Positions 18,320 through 26,524 of a stretch of 64,000 nucleotides of DNA are shown in pieces; the stretch's first letter is position 1, and each line of letters begins with the position of its first letter. The stretch covers positions 1 through 64,000 of the forward strand of contig NZ_BSPP01000002.1 of assembly GCF_030161095.1 (NCBI RefSeq). Direction: 5' to 3'. The notes under the pieces were generated by a model. The model worked only from the letters and a program-made list of their open reading frames with translations, ran no database searches and had not been told where the DNA came from. The DNA is from Cypionkella aquatica. Lineage in GTDB: Bacteria > Pseudomonadota > Alphaproteobacteria > Rhodobacterales > Rhodobacteraceae. The translations under genes and the position numbers were made by a program.

Positions 18320-19137
18320 GTTATTCCCCAGCCATTCCACTTGGTGGCTATGCCGGCTGGGCGTATCTTAAGCGCACGATGGCAGCACAAAGCAAAGCTC
18401 TCAATAACACCCCCGAAGTCAAAAGCGATGAGTCATATTTTCGTGCTAACATCGGCAAAGTCACAACGGCAGCGCAACTCGTGGCAGACCGACGCTTGTT
18501 GAAAGTGGCATTGGGGGCTTTTGGACTTGAGAAAGATCTGAATAACAAATTCTTCATAGAGAAAGTGCTGCAAGACGGCACACTGAAGACCGGAACTCTC
18601 GCCAATAAACTGGCTGACAAGCAGTATCAGAAGCTATCTGCAGCGTTTGGATTTGGCGATTACGCTGTGCCGAGCACGCAGATATCAACTTTTGCAGATG
18701 GTATCATCGCGGCATATAAAGTCAGACAGTTTGAAACGGCTGTCGGCGATCAGAACGATGATCTGCGCTTGGCGTTGAATGTCGAGCGCGAGCTACCTTT
18801 ACTTGCGGCCAAAACTAGCAGTTCGGATAACAGTAAGTGGTTCACGATTCTGGGCAACACACCACTGCGTACCGTGTTTGAAAAGGCGCTGGGCCTTCCC
18901 AGAAGCATTGGTGCCTTGGATCTGGATCGCCAACTGGCGGCTTTCAAAGCCAAAGCCAAGGCACAACTTGGCACCGACGCTGTCGCAGACTTCGCCGATC
19001 CCGCCAAGTTAGAGATCCTTACGCGACGTTTTCTCGTGCGATCAGAAGCGCAAAGCTATGCGCAATCGGGTAGCGGCAATGCGGCCCTGCTCTTGATGCA
19101 GCAAATATCGAGTAACGCTAGGTCGCGGTATACTTGA
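18316..19137 (+). CDS. DUF1217-family flagellar-locus protein
   Basis: 273 aa, mostly helical, with RTMAAQSKALNNTPEVKSDE, ESYFRANIGKVTTAAQLVAD and repeated FGLEKDLNNKFFIEKVLQDG blocks. I recognise the DUF1217 family, often found next to flagellar genes in alphaproteobacteria, with no established function. It is the fourth gene of the fliC-flaF-flbT block and overlaps flbT by four bases. Its last 20 bases overlap the 3' end of fliI on the opposite strand. Export-related roles have been suggested only by context. Confidence 0.8.
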   Translation: MSYSPAIPLGGYAGWAYLKRTMAAQSKALNNTPEVKSDESYFRANIGKVTTAAQLVADRRLLKVALGAFGLEKDLNNKFFIEKVLQDGTLKTGTLANKLADKQYQKLSAAFGFGDYAVPSTQISTFADGIIAAYKVRQFETAVGDQNDDLRLALNVERELPLLAAKTSSSDNSKWFTILGNTPLRTVFEKALGLPRSIGALDLDRQLAAFKAKAKAQLGTDAVADFADPAKLEILTRRFLVRSEAQSYAQSGSGNAALLLMQQISSNARSRYT

Positions 19138-20437
19138 CCCCTAAGATCGTTGCGAGACGACTAAAGCTGCCAGAGACACCTTCAAGCGGCGCTGCCTCGG
19201 CAAGAAATCCGTCCAAGCTTGGCCAGATTTTCATTGCCGCATCCACCATTGGATCAGAGCCTTTGACGTAAAGTCCGGCTTGGATCATCATCTCTGCCCG
19301 ATCCCAAGCGCCGAGCAGCTGACGAGTTTGCGCGATTATCGCATTTTCCACCTCAGTCGCGGCCTCAGGCAAGCTACGAGAGACCGAACGCAGCAAATCA
19401 ATAGCTGGATAGCGACCGCGCTCAGCAATCTTGCGATCCATGACAACATGACCATCCAAGACGCCGCGTAGAATGTCTGCAATGGTTTCTTCCATATCTG
19501 ACCCTGCAACCAGCACTGAAAAAACTGCCGTGATGTCACCTTCCTGCTCTGGCCCAGGCCCGGCGCGTTCGGCCAGCGACATGATCGCTTGCGCGACTGA
19601 AGGCGGATAGCCTCGCAGAGCCGCTGTTTCACCAGAAGCGAGTGCGACTTCTCGATGCGCCTCTGCAAAACGGGTGATCGAATCGGCAAGGTAAAGCACA
19701 TGCAGACCTTGTGCACGAAAATGCTCGGCGACGGACATTGCGGCCATAGCGCAGCGGCGTCGGGCCAAGGCCGACTGATCCGAGGTGGCAGTGACCAGAA
19801 CCGAGCGTTTCATCCCCTCTGGCCCCAGCACACGTTCAACAAACTCTCGCAATTCTCGACCGCGTTCGCCAACCAATGCGATCACCACAACATCGGCATC
19901 CACCCCACGCGCGAATTTCGCCAGTAGCGAAGATTTACCTACACCAGAACCTGCAAACAATCCGATCCGTTGGCCGCGCACCAAAGGCAAAAGCGTGTCA
20001 AAAATCGCAACTCCAGTTGACAGTCGTTCGCCCAAACGTCGCCGTTGCGCAGCTGCCGGAGCCGCTGCATGTAAGGGGCGCTCGACCGGGCCGCGAAACA
20101 GCGGGCGGCCATCCATCGGGCGCCCGAAGGGGTCAACGATGCGACCAATCCAGCTGTCGTCAGGCGCAAGGCCAGCTGCACCCAACAGCTCAACTCCGGC
20201 ATCGATGGCAAGCCCTTCGGGTGAACCGTCGGTCAGAACGATCAGCCCTTGTGCCGAAAGGTTCAGCACCTCGCCACCTAAGTAGCCGTCGATCACAACC
20301 CTGTCGCCCTTTCGCGCGCTCCGCTCAAGTCCCGTAACCCGCACAATGCCCCTGGCGATTTCCGCAACCCGGCCTAAAGGCTTTGTCGGCGCTACAGTCG
20401 CAATCTCTGCGCGCAAACCCTGAAAAACTTGGTCCAT
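19118..20437 (-). CDS. fliI: Flagellar export ATPase
   Basis: 439 aa from the ATG giving MDQVFQGLRAEIA; the longer open frame is a shadow. Walker A is FAGSGVGKSSLLAKFARG, followed by VVIALVGERGRELREFVERV and the Walker B region VLYLADSITRFAEAHREVAL. These define the F1-ATPase-like export ATPase that unfolds and delivers substrates to the export gate. It is divergent from flgB, with 81 bases between the starts. No fliJ is adjacent on this strand; a candidate lies at 25092-25448. Confidence 0.96.
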   Translation of the reverse strand: MDQVFQGLRAEIATVAPTKPLGRVAEIARGIVRVTGLERSARKGDRVVIDGYLGGEVLNLSAQGLIVLTDGSPEGLAIDAGVELLGAAGLAPDDSWIGRIVDPFGRPMDGRPLFRGPVERPLHAAAPAAAQRRRLGERLSTGVAIFDTLLPLVRGQRIGLFAGSGVGKSSLLAKFARGVDADVVVIALVGERGRELREFVERVLGPEGMKRSVLVTATSDQSALARRRCAMAAMSVAEHFRAQGLHVLYLADSITRFAEAHREVALASGETAALRGYPPSVAQAIMSLAERAGPGPEQEGDITAVFSVLVAGSDMEETIADILRGVLDGHVVMDRKIAERGRYPAIDLLRSVSRSLPEAATEVENAIIAQTRQLLGAWDRAEMMIQAGLYVKGSDPMVDAAMKIWPSLDGFLAEAAPLEGVSGSFSRLATILGVKYTAT

Positions 20438-20483
20438 GAGATTCTCTCTTTGTTCGTGCTTACCCTTTCTAAAGGAATCACCG

Positions 20484-20498
20484 TTAAGCCTTGGTGAA
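20484..20498. promoter_or_regulatory. CtrA-like box between fliI and flgB
   Basis: TTAA-GCCTTGG-TGAA has one full and one near-full half-site at the CtrA spacing. The same core, with TAAA in place of TGAA, occurs on the minus strand upstream of motB (43855-43869). The shared spacer between two operon heads argues against chance. It lies 21 bases upstream of flgB and 47 bases upstream of fliI. Confidence 0.5.
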
Positions 20499-20518
20499 GC
20501 GATCCAGGGAGAATCCCG

Positions 20519-20902
20519 ATGTTTGAAAAACTTCAGCTGACCAATATGGCCAATGCCATGGCAGAACGTGCCGGTGCCCGGATGGGGGTTGTGGCGCAGA
20601 ATATCGCCAATGCCGACACACCCGGTTACAAGACGATGGATACTCCGTCTTTTGCCGATACTTATCAAGACGGTGGTACCCCAATGCGGATGACGCGGCC
20701 CGAGCATATGATGGGGCAGGATCAGACCTCCGCTTCGATTCTGCGTGGTGCTAAAGGTTCCGGTGCGCCCAACGGCAATACCGTTTCACTGGAACAGGAA
20801 ATGGTGAAAACTGTGACGATTCGCCAAGACCACGATATGGCCTTGGCGATCTATCGCAACACTTCCGAGATCATTCGTGCCAGCCTCGGCCGGGCGCGAT
20901 AG
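20519..20902 (+). CDS. flgB: Flagellar proximal rod protein FlgB
   Basis: 127 aa. The rod-protein N-terminal motif VAQNIANADTPGYKTMDTPS is exact for FlgB/FlgC types, and the C-terminal helix ends EQEMVKTVTIRQDHDMALAI. It forms part of the proximal rod in the periplasm. It heads a plus-strand operon flgB-flgC-fliE-fliQ-flgF-flgG-flgA-flgH-fliL-like with short spacers. The ribosome site AGGGAG lies close upstream. Confidence 0.95.
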   Translation: MFEKLQLTNMANAMAERAGARMGVVAQNIANADTPGYKTMDTPSFADTYQDGGTPMRMTRPEHMMGQDQTSASILRGAKGSGAPNGNTVSLEQEMVKTVTIRQDHDMALAIYRNTSEIIRASLGRAR

Positions 20903-20911
20903 GGGGTAGGG

Positions 20912-21292
20912 ATGAGCGATCTTTCCACCTCATTAAGCTTTGCAGCCTCCGGAATGGAGGCTCAGGCGCAGCGACTGCGGCATGTTTCTGAAAACATCGC
21001 CAACGCTGACACTCCGGGATACCACCGCAAATTGGTTGGTTTTCGGGAAGCAATGGACACTGGTTTGGTTGAAACCACGCCAGTTCATTTGGATCAAAGC
21101 GCGCTCACCAGCGTTTATGATCCGGGCAATCCGCTTGCGGACGCCAACGGTCACTATGATGGATCGAACGTCGATCTGGTGATCGAAATTGCTGACGCGC
21201 GCGAAGCGCAGCGCAGTTACGACGCAAACCTCAAACTGTTCGATCAGGCGCGTCAAATGACGCAGAGCCTGTTCGACCTCTTGCGCAGATAG
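20912..21292 (+). CDS. flgC: Flagellar proximal rod protein FlgC
   Basis: 126 aa. ENIANADTPGYHRKLVGFRE marks the N-terminal rod domain, and SNVDLVIEIADAREAQRSYD with FDQARQMTQSLFDLLRR marks the C-terminal helix. It stacks with FlgB and FlgF in the proximal rod. It starts ten bases after flgB with a clear GGGGGTAGGG-type ribosome site and is about the usual length (130-134 aa). Confidence 0.94.
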   Translation: MSDLSTSLSFAASGMEAQAQRLRHVSENIANADTPGYHRKLVGFREAMDTGLVETTPVHLDQSALTSVYDPGNPLADANGHYDGSNVDLVIEIADAREAQRSYDANLKLFDQARQMTQSLFDLLRR

Positions 21293-21302
21293 GAGATCCA
21301 GA

Positions 21303-21593
21303 ATGGATATCAGAACGTCACTTGCCACCCAATCCTATAGCCAAGCACGATCCGCAGCGGCCCCAGAGCCTGCTGCGGACAGCGCCGAGGCGATGATTGG
21401 CCGGGCTGTTGGCAATTTTGCCGAAACCTTGGCCCAAGGCGAGCAAACCGCCCGCGCAGCTATGACTGGCAATGCAGATCCGCATGCTTTGGTGCAGGCC
21501 TTGGCCAGCTCGCAGCTGGCGGTAGAAACGGTTGCCACCGTGCGCGACAAGGTGGTGGAGGCATATCAGGAAATCCTGAGGATGCCAGTATGA
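21303..21593 (+). CDS. fliE: Flagellar hook-basal body protein FliE
   Basis: 96 aa. The C-terminal half (FAETLAQGEQTARAAMTGNA, DPHALVQALASSQLAVETVA, RDKVVEAYQEILRMPV) is the FliE signature. FliE links the MS ring to the proximal rod. It overlaps fliQ by four bases (ATGA). Confidence 0.94.
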   Translation: MDIRTSLATQSYSQARSAAAPEPAADSAEAMIGRAVGNFAETLAQGEQTARAAMTGNADPHALVQALASSQLAVETVATVRDKVVEAYQEILRMPV

Positions 21594-21856
21594 CCGATCA
21601 GACGATCTACGACATTTTGCGCCAAGCCCTCTGGGCTGCCGTGTTGATGTCGGCACCGATGCTTGCGGTTGCGTTGGTTGCAGGGGTCGTTATCGGGTTG
21701 TTTCAGGCGCTGACCTCTATTCAGGAAAATACCCTGACCTTCGTGCCAAAAGTCGGCGCGATGCTGGTGGTTTTCTGGGCCTCGATGAGCTTCATGACCG
21801 CCACGCTGGTAGCGTTTTTTCAAGATCGCATCATTCCGATGATTGCGGGAGGTTAA
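21590..21856 (+). CDS. fliQ: Flagellar export gate protein FliQ
   Basis: 88 aa with two membrane helices (AVLMSAPMLAVALVAGVVIG and GAMLVVFWASMSFMTATLVA). The sequence LFQALTSIQENTLTFVPKVG between them is the FliQ hallmark. FliQ forms the gate with FliP and FliR in the centre of the MS ring. Its partners are in other operons of this window (fliP at 37238, fliR at 26521). Confidence 0.95.
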   Translation: MTDQTIYDILRQALWAAVLMSAPMLAVALVAGVVIGLFQALTSIQENTLTFVPKVGAMLVVFWASMSFMTATLVAFFQDRIIPMIAGG

Positions 21857-21857
21857 G

Positions 21858-22568
21858 ATGGACTCCGCCTACTATACTTCGCTGACCCGTCAATCTGGGT
21901 TGATGCGCGAAATGCAGGTTGTTGCGAATAATATAGCCAACATCTCAACTACTGGCTTTCGTCGAGAAGGTGTTGTTTTTGAAGAATATATCAAAAACAT
22001 CGACGATGGACCTTCGCTGTCTATGGCCACGGGAAATGCAAGGGTGGTCGATCTGGCCCAAGCCGGGGTTGCAGAAACAGGCGGTACATTTGATCTGGCA
22101 ATTCAGGGTGATGGCTTCTTTCAGGTGCAAAGTCCGGATGGCCCAAGACTGACTCGGGCGGGCAGTTTCACCCCCTCGGCGACAGGCGAGATGGTGACAA
22201 ATGATGGCTATCCGCTTCTGGATGAGGGTGGAACAGCGGTGGTGATCCCGGCCGATGTGGGGCAGATCGCAATCGCGCAGGATGGTTCGGTTTCGGCAAA
22301 TGGCGTGCCTTTGGCGAAGATCGGCCTGTGGCAACCGGCTGATCCCCTTAGCCTGCAGCACCAATCGGGCACTCTGTTTTCGGCGAATGCGATGCAGCCC
22401 GCGACCGGCGGCGTGATTATGCAGGGCTATCTGGAAGACAGCAATGTGCAGCCGGTGCAGGAAATTGCTCGGATGATAGAGGTCCAACGCGCCTACGAGT
22501 TGGGCCAAAGCTTTATGGATCAGGAAGATAAACGCATGCGCGGCGTCATCGACACGCTGGGCCGATAG
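21858..22568 (+). CDS. flgF: Flagellar proximal rod protein FlgF
   Basis: 236 aa from the ATG giving MDSAYYTSLTRQSG, just after the fliQ stop with GGGAGG upstream. An earlier in-frame start at 21843 lies inside fliQ and is less likely. The motif VANNIANISTTGFRREGVVF is the rod/hook N-terminal signature. FDLAIQGDGFFQVQSPDGPR and the C-terminal MIEVQRAYELGQSFMDQEDK complete the FlgE/F/G-type fold. It belongs to the proximal rod. Confidence 0.93.
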   Translation: MDSAYYTSLTRQSGLMREMQVVANNIANISTTGFRREGVVFEEYIKNIDDGPSLSMATGNARVVDLAQAGVAETGGTFDLAIQGDGFFQVQSPDGPRLTRAGSFTPSATGEMVTNDGYPLLDEGGTAVVIPADVGQIAIAQDGSVSANGVPLAKIGLWQPADPLSLQHQSGTLFSANAMQPATGGVIMQGYLEDSNVQPVQEIARMIEVQRAYELGQSFMDQEDKRMRGVIDTLGR

Positions 22569-22577
22569 GAGATCAAG

Positions 22578-23363
22578 ATGAACGCCCTTCAAATCGCAGC
22601 CACTGGCATGAGCGCGCAGCAAATGCGGGTCGATGTGGTGGCAAACAATCTCGCGAACATGTCTACCACCGGCTATAATCCGCGCAGGGCAGATTTTGCT
22701 GATCTGCATTATCAACAGCTTACAAGACCGGGCACGGTTTCGGCACAGGACGGATCGGTGCTGCCAACTGGTGTTCAAATGGGTCTTGGGGTGCGGCCTT
22801 CATCGGTTTCGGTGGTGCTGGGTCAGGGCACTTTGACCCAAACCGGCGGTGACCTTGATGTGGCAATTGAGGGCAAAGGCTACCTTGAGGTTTCGCTGCC
22901 AACCGGCGGCACCGGCTATACCCGTGACGGCGCGCTGAAACGCACGGCGGACGGGCTGATTGTAACCAATGATGGGTTTCAAGTTTCACCCGGTATCACT
23001 ATTCCGACGGATGCGCGCGACATCAGCATCAATGCCAGTGGTGAAATTTATGCCAGTTTCGCCAATCAGACTCAGCCGCAACTGCTTGGCCAGTTGACCC
23101 TAGCGAACTTCACCAATGGCAAAGGCCTAGAGGCGATCGGCTCGGATTTGTTCATTGAAACAGCAGCTTCTGGGCCGGCGAATGTCAGCACTGCTGGTTT
23201 GGATGGCTTAGGCACGCTGCGGCAAGGCTATCTTGAGGAAAGCACCGTGGATTCAGTGCGCGAAGTGACCGAGTTGATCAAGGCACAGCGTGGATACGAG
23301 TTGAACGCCAAGGTGATCACTGCTGCTGACCAGATGCTATCTGCCACGACGCAGGTGCGTTGA
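22578..23363 (+). CDS. flgG: Flagellar distal rod protein FlgG
   Basis: 261 aa, the standard FlgG length. The motif VVANNLANMSTTGYNPRRAD carries the rod signature, followed by DFADLHYQQLTRPGTVSA, the FlgG-specific insertion that makes the distal rod straight and rigid. The C-terminus TELIKAQRGYELNAKVITAA is typical. The stop overlaps the flgA start (TGATG). Confidence 0.96.
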   Translation: MNALQIAATGMSAQQMRVDVVANNLANMSTTGYNPRRADFADLHYQQLTRPGTVSAQDGSVLPTGVQMGLGVRPSSVSVVLGQGTLTQTGGDLDVAIEGKGYLEVSLPTGGTGYTRDGALKRTADGLIVTNDGFQVSPGITIPTDARDISINASGEIYASFANQTQPQLLGQLTLANFTNGKGLEAIGSDLFIETAASGPANVSTAGLDGLGTLRQGYLEESTVDSVREVTELIKAQRGYELNAKVITAADQMLSATTQVR

Positions 23364-23779
23364 TGTGGCGTTTCCTGTTGATTTTTCTGGCGTTTCCAGC
23401 CCTTGCTGACAGTGTTGTCGCCACCCGGACCATCCGTGCGCACAGTCTTTTGACTGCCGATGATATGACATTGGTGGCAATGGATATTCAGGGGGCGCTG
23501 ACTGATACTGCGGGCGCGATTGGCCAGGAAACCCGTGTTGCGATCTATGCGGGCAAGCCCATTCATGCAGACCAAATTGGCCCCAATGCCATCGTTGAGC
23601 GCAACCAGATTGTACCACTGTCCTACAGCGCGGGTGGTCTGAGTATTCTGACCGAAGGCCGGGCTTTGGCGCGCGGCGGTGTCGGTGAAACCATCGAAGT
23701 TATGAATCTGTCCTCACGCGCAAAGGTTGCAGGCCTGATTGGCCTGGACGGTGTGTTGCGTGTTGGCCCCTCTTTTTAA
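23363..23779 (+). CDS. flgA: P-ring assembly chaperone FlgA
   Basis: 138 aa. A signal peptide (MWRFLLIFLAFPALA) sends it to the periplasm. The mature part is a SAF-like domain (VVATRTIRAHSLLTADDMTL, then GKPIHADQIGPNAIVERNQI) typical of the short alphaproteobacterial FlgA. It assists FlgI assembly around the rod; flgI itself is at 38005-39099. Confidence 0.9.
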   Translation: MWRFLLIFLAFPALADSVVATRTIRAHSLLTADDMTLVAMDIQGALTDTAGAIGQETRVAIYAGKPIHADQIGPNAIVERNQIVPLSYSAGGLSILTEGRALARGGVGETIEVMNLSSRAKVAGLIGLDGVLRVGPSF

Positions 23780-23789
23780 AGGACAAACC

Positions 23790-24509
23790 ATGCGTCTCTT
23801 ACTGTGCTCGCTGAGTGTGCTGACTGCTTGTGGCCGGATGGAGCAGGTTGGCCGTGCGCCAGATTTCACGCCTTTGGAAGGCAGCTATCAGCATCACGCG
23901 ATGTATTCGACTCCGCTGCCGGAAAATGCGCCACAGAATGGGCCGACAGACGCCTCTTCGCTGTGGCAGGCTGGCAGCAGTTCGCTTTTTGGCGACAGAC
24001 GCGCAGCGCGCACCGGTGATATTCTGACGGTTGTGATTGAGATCAACGACAGCGCAGAGATCAAGAATGCCTCCGGGCGCAGTCGCGCGGGATCAGAGAA
24101 AATGGCGATTCCGTCGCTGTTTGGTGTGCCAGAGTCAGTCAACCCGGACCTTCCCGATGGCGCAACATTGGATGACGCTGTGAATACCTCGTCGCAATCC
24201 AGCTATAAGGGGGATGGATCGGTCAAACGGAACGAAAAGCTGACGTTGCGGGTGGCTGCGACGGTGGTGGAGCAGCTTCCAAACGGTGTGCTGCGCATTG
24301 AAGGCCAACAAGAGGTTCGCGTAAACTTTGAAATGCGGGTGCTGCTGGTGACGGGATACGTGCGCCCGGTCGATATCTCACGCCAAAATGAAATCACCTA
24401 TGACAAGATCGCTGGGGCGCAGATCTCTTATGGCGGGCGTGGCCAGATCACAGACGTGCAGCAACCCCGCTATGGCCAACAAGTGGCCGATATCGTTTTG
24501 CCGTTCTGA
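23790..24509 (+). CDS. flgH: Flagellar L-ring lipoprotein
   Basis: 239 aa from the ATG giving MRLLLCSLSVLTACG; the upstream open frame overlaps flgA and is not used. The lipobox is LTAC. Family motifs are SSLWQAGSSSLFGDRRAART, GDILTVVIEINDSAEIKNAS and the closing ISYGGRGQITDVQQPRYGQQ. It forms the outer-membrane L ring. It is ten bases downstream of flgA. Confidence 0.95.
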   Translation: MRLLLCSLSVLTACGRMEQVGRAPDFTPLEGSYQHHAMYSTPLPENAPQNGPTDASSLWQAGSSSLFGDRRAARTGDILTVVIEINDSAEIKNASGRSRAGSEKMAIPSLFGVPESVNPDLPDGATLDDAVNTSSQSSYKGDGSVKRNEKLTLRVAATVVEQLPNGVLRIEGQQEVRVNFEMRVLLVTGYVRPVDISRQNEITYDKIAGAQISYGGRGQITDVQQPRYGQQVADIVLPF

Positions 24510-24514
24510 GGTGC

Positions 24515-25090
24515 ATGATGATCCGCAAGCTTATTCCCGTACTTTTGGGTCTGATTGGCCTTGGCATCGGTTTGGGGGCAGGGTTGTTTCTGCGTCCAGC
24601 CGGGCACGAGGTTGCCAAAGCAGAGGGTGCTGAGGCGTCTGCTGCGGAATCTGGACATGGTGCTGAAGCAGATGAAGAGCATGCTGCACCAAAAGAAGGC
24701 GCCGACCATGCAACGACAGAGCATGTTGGCGCAACTGAAACCGAGCAGTCCGAGACCTCTGAGGCTGGTCCAGAATATATAAAGCTAAGCAACCAGTTTG
24801 TGATCCCGGTTGTTGAAAAGGGCAAGGTCGTTTCAATGGTGATTATTGCCCTGACCTTGGAGGCTGGCGGGGGCACTGGTGAGGAAATCTATGCCCGTGA
24901 ACCGAAATTGCGTGATGGCTTTCTGCAGGTCCTATTCGACCATGCCAACTCAGGCGGCTTCAATGGTTCTTTTACCGACGGCGCCAATCTGGTGCTGTTG
25001 CGTCGCGCGCTGCTCGAATCGGCGCAAACCGTGATTGGCCCGAATGTGACCGATGTGCTGATCAGCGACATCGCGCGGCAGGACAGCTAG
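24515..25090 (+). CDS. FliL-family flagellar basal-body-associated protein (first of two)
   Basis: 191 aa. One N-terminal membrane helix (LIPVLLGLIGLGIGLGAGLF) is followed by a long acidic linker (about residues 35-85) rich in Glu, Ala and His. The C-terminal FliL domain begins at EYIKLSNQFVIPVV and ends ALLESAQTVIGPNVTDVLIS. FliL-type proteins surround the stator and stabilise torque generation. A second FliL is encoded at 34188-34670 in the motor operon, so this copy, last in the flgB operon, may have a different partner. It converges with the gene at 25092 with almost no spacer. Confidence 0.82.
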   Translation: MMIRKLIPVLLGLIGLGIGLGAGLFLRPAGHEVAKAEGAEASAAESGHGAEADEEHAAPKEGADHATTEHVGATETEQSETSEAGPEYIKLSNQFVIPVVEKGKVVSMVIIALTLEAGGGTGEEIYAREPKLRDGFLQVLFDHANSGGFNGSFTDGANLVLLRRALLESAQTVIGPNVTDVLISDIARQDS

Positions 25091-25091
25091 T

Positions 25092-25448
25092 CTAGTCTTC
25101 GTATCGCTTCCGATTTGCCAACTTCTGGGCCAAACCGCCCAGGGCATGCTTTTTACCAAAGGCCTCGCGCGCGGCATCTCGTGCTTCCATCAGTGTAACA
25201 GTTTGACGGGCGAGCAGCATGTTCAACTCGGCCCGCCGCGCATCTGCCCACCTTTCGTAGTTCAATGCAGTCATCGCTGCAGCAATCTCTGACAGATCGT
25301 GGGGCGCATAGCTTGGTAGCGTCAGCCCGGCCAGTTGCGTTTCACTTTCCAACTTGGCACGCGCGGCTGCCTGTAAAGTGGTCAGCCGGATGTCGAGCAG
25401 CAGACTCGACAATTGCTCAAGTTTGGCAAGCTGCTGCTTCTGGCTCAT
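25092..25448 (-). CDS. Small coiled-coil protein, possible FliJ equivalent
   Basis: 118 aa, nearly all helix with charged heptads: QKQQLAKLEQLSSLLLDIRL, AAAMTALNYERWADARRAEL and LARQTVTLMEARDAAREAFG. Size, coiled-coil nature and a four-base overlap with flhB suggest an export-apparatus stalk protein like FliJ, which couples FliI to FlhA. No FliJ signature is certain. Last gene of the sltF-flhA-fliR-flhB operon. Confidence 0.5.
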   Translation of the reverse strand: MSQKQQLAKLEQLSSLLLDIRLTTLQAAARAKLESETQLAGLTLPSYAPHDLSEIAAAMTALNYERWADARRAELNMLLARQTVTLMEARDAAREAFGKKHALGGLAQKLANRKRYED

Positions 25449-26524
25449 CTCACATAGACCTTTCTACGCTTGCGCATGGCTTCGGCAAAGCGGATTGCGG
25501 CGGCCACCGCACGATAGTGTTCGGGACGAATTTGCTGGCCGATCTCAACGCTGGCATAGATCGCGCGTGCGGTCGGCGGGTCGGGTTGCAACGGAACTCC
25601 GGCTTCTGCTGCTTTGGCACGGATGCGCGCCGCCACTTCATCGACGCCCTTCGCTACACAAATGGGCGCGCCACGGCCTTTGCGGTTCCACTTCAACGCG
25701 ACTGCGTAATGGGTCGGGTTAACCACAACCACGTCGGCTTTGGCCACATCTTGTAACATGCGGTTGGTCGCTATTTCTTGGGCCCGCTGCCGCCGGTGTT
25801 GTTTGACATGCGGATCGCCCTCGGCATCCTTCATTTCGTCCATCATGTCTTTGCGTGACATCATGTTGCGACGACGGTGCTGTATATATTGCCAAATGTA
25901 ATCGACTACGCCGAAAATGGTGATGATGATCGCAACCAACACCATGAATTTCATCAGTAGCTTGAGCATCAGCACGATGATTTGCTTGGGTTCCATGGTC
26001 AAGCTGGCGAGAATGTCGGCGGCGCTACCTGAGAGTTGCAGAACCAAAACAAGGGTGACAATCAGCAGTTTTGCGAAGCTTTTACCAAATTCAAACAGCC
26101 CATCGGGCCCAAACTTTTGCTTTGCTATGGCAGCTGGGGAGATGCGAGACCATTTCACCAGCAGTTTTTCCGGGGCAAAGTGAACAGCGCGCTGCGCAAA
26201 TAGAACCAATACCACCGCGATCATCGGCACGGCAAACAGCGGCAGTGCGGTAGAGGCGAAGCTTAGCTCGATCCCTGCCAGTGGGGCGGCAGCATTGCCG
26301 AAAACCATGGGCGCAAGCCGCTCAGGTTGCTGAAGCATCGCCATCGCGATCTGACCAAAGTGTTGCAGCAGAGCGGAACCGCCGGCCAACCCAACCAGTA
26401 CAAACCCAGCATAGCTTGCCGCTGTGTTCAGGTCTGCCGATCTTGGAATCTCGCCGCGTGCACGGGCCTCATCCAAACGTTTTTGCGAGGGTTCGTGCTG
26501 CTTGTCATCATCCTCATCACTCAT
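25445..26524 (-). CDS. flhB: Flagellar export switch protein FlhB
   Basis: 359 aa from the ATG giving MSDEDDDKQHEPSQKRLDEA; the longer open frame overlaps fliR and is not used. Four membrane helices are followed by the cytoplasmic domain with the self-cleavage motif NPTH at residues 269-272, the same number as in Salmonella FlhB. FlhB switches export from hook to filament subunits together with FliK. It overlaps fliR by four bases. Confidence 0.96.
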   Translation of the reverse strand: MSDEDDDKQHEPSQKRLDEARARGEIPRSADLNTAASYAGFVLVGLAGGSALLQHFGQIAMAMLQQPERLAPMVFGNAAAPLAGIELSFASTALPLFAVPMIAVVLVLFAQRAVHFAPEKLLVKWSRISPAAIAKQKFGPDGLFEFGKSFAKLLIVTLVLVLQLSGSAADILASLTMEPKQIIVLMLKLLMKFMVLVAIIITIFGVVDYIWQYIQHRRRNMMSRKDMMDEMKDAEGDPHVKQHRRQRAQEIATNRMLQDVAKADVVVVNPTHYAVALKWNRKGRGAPICVAKGVDEVAARIRAKAAEAGVPLQPDPPTARAIYASVEIGQQIRPEHYRAVAAAIRFAEAMRKRRKVYVR

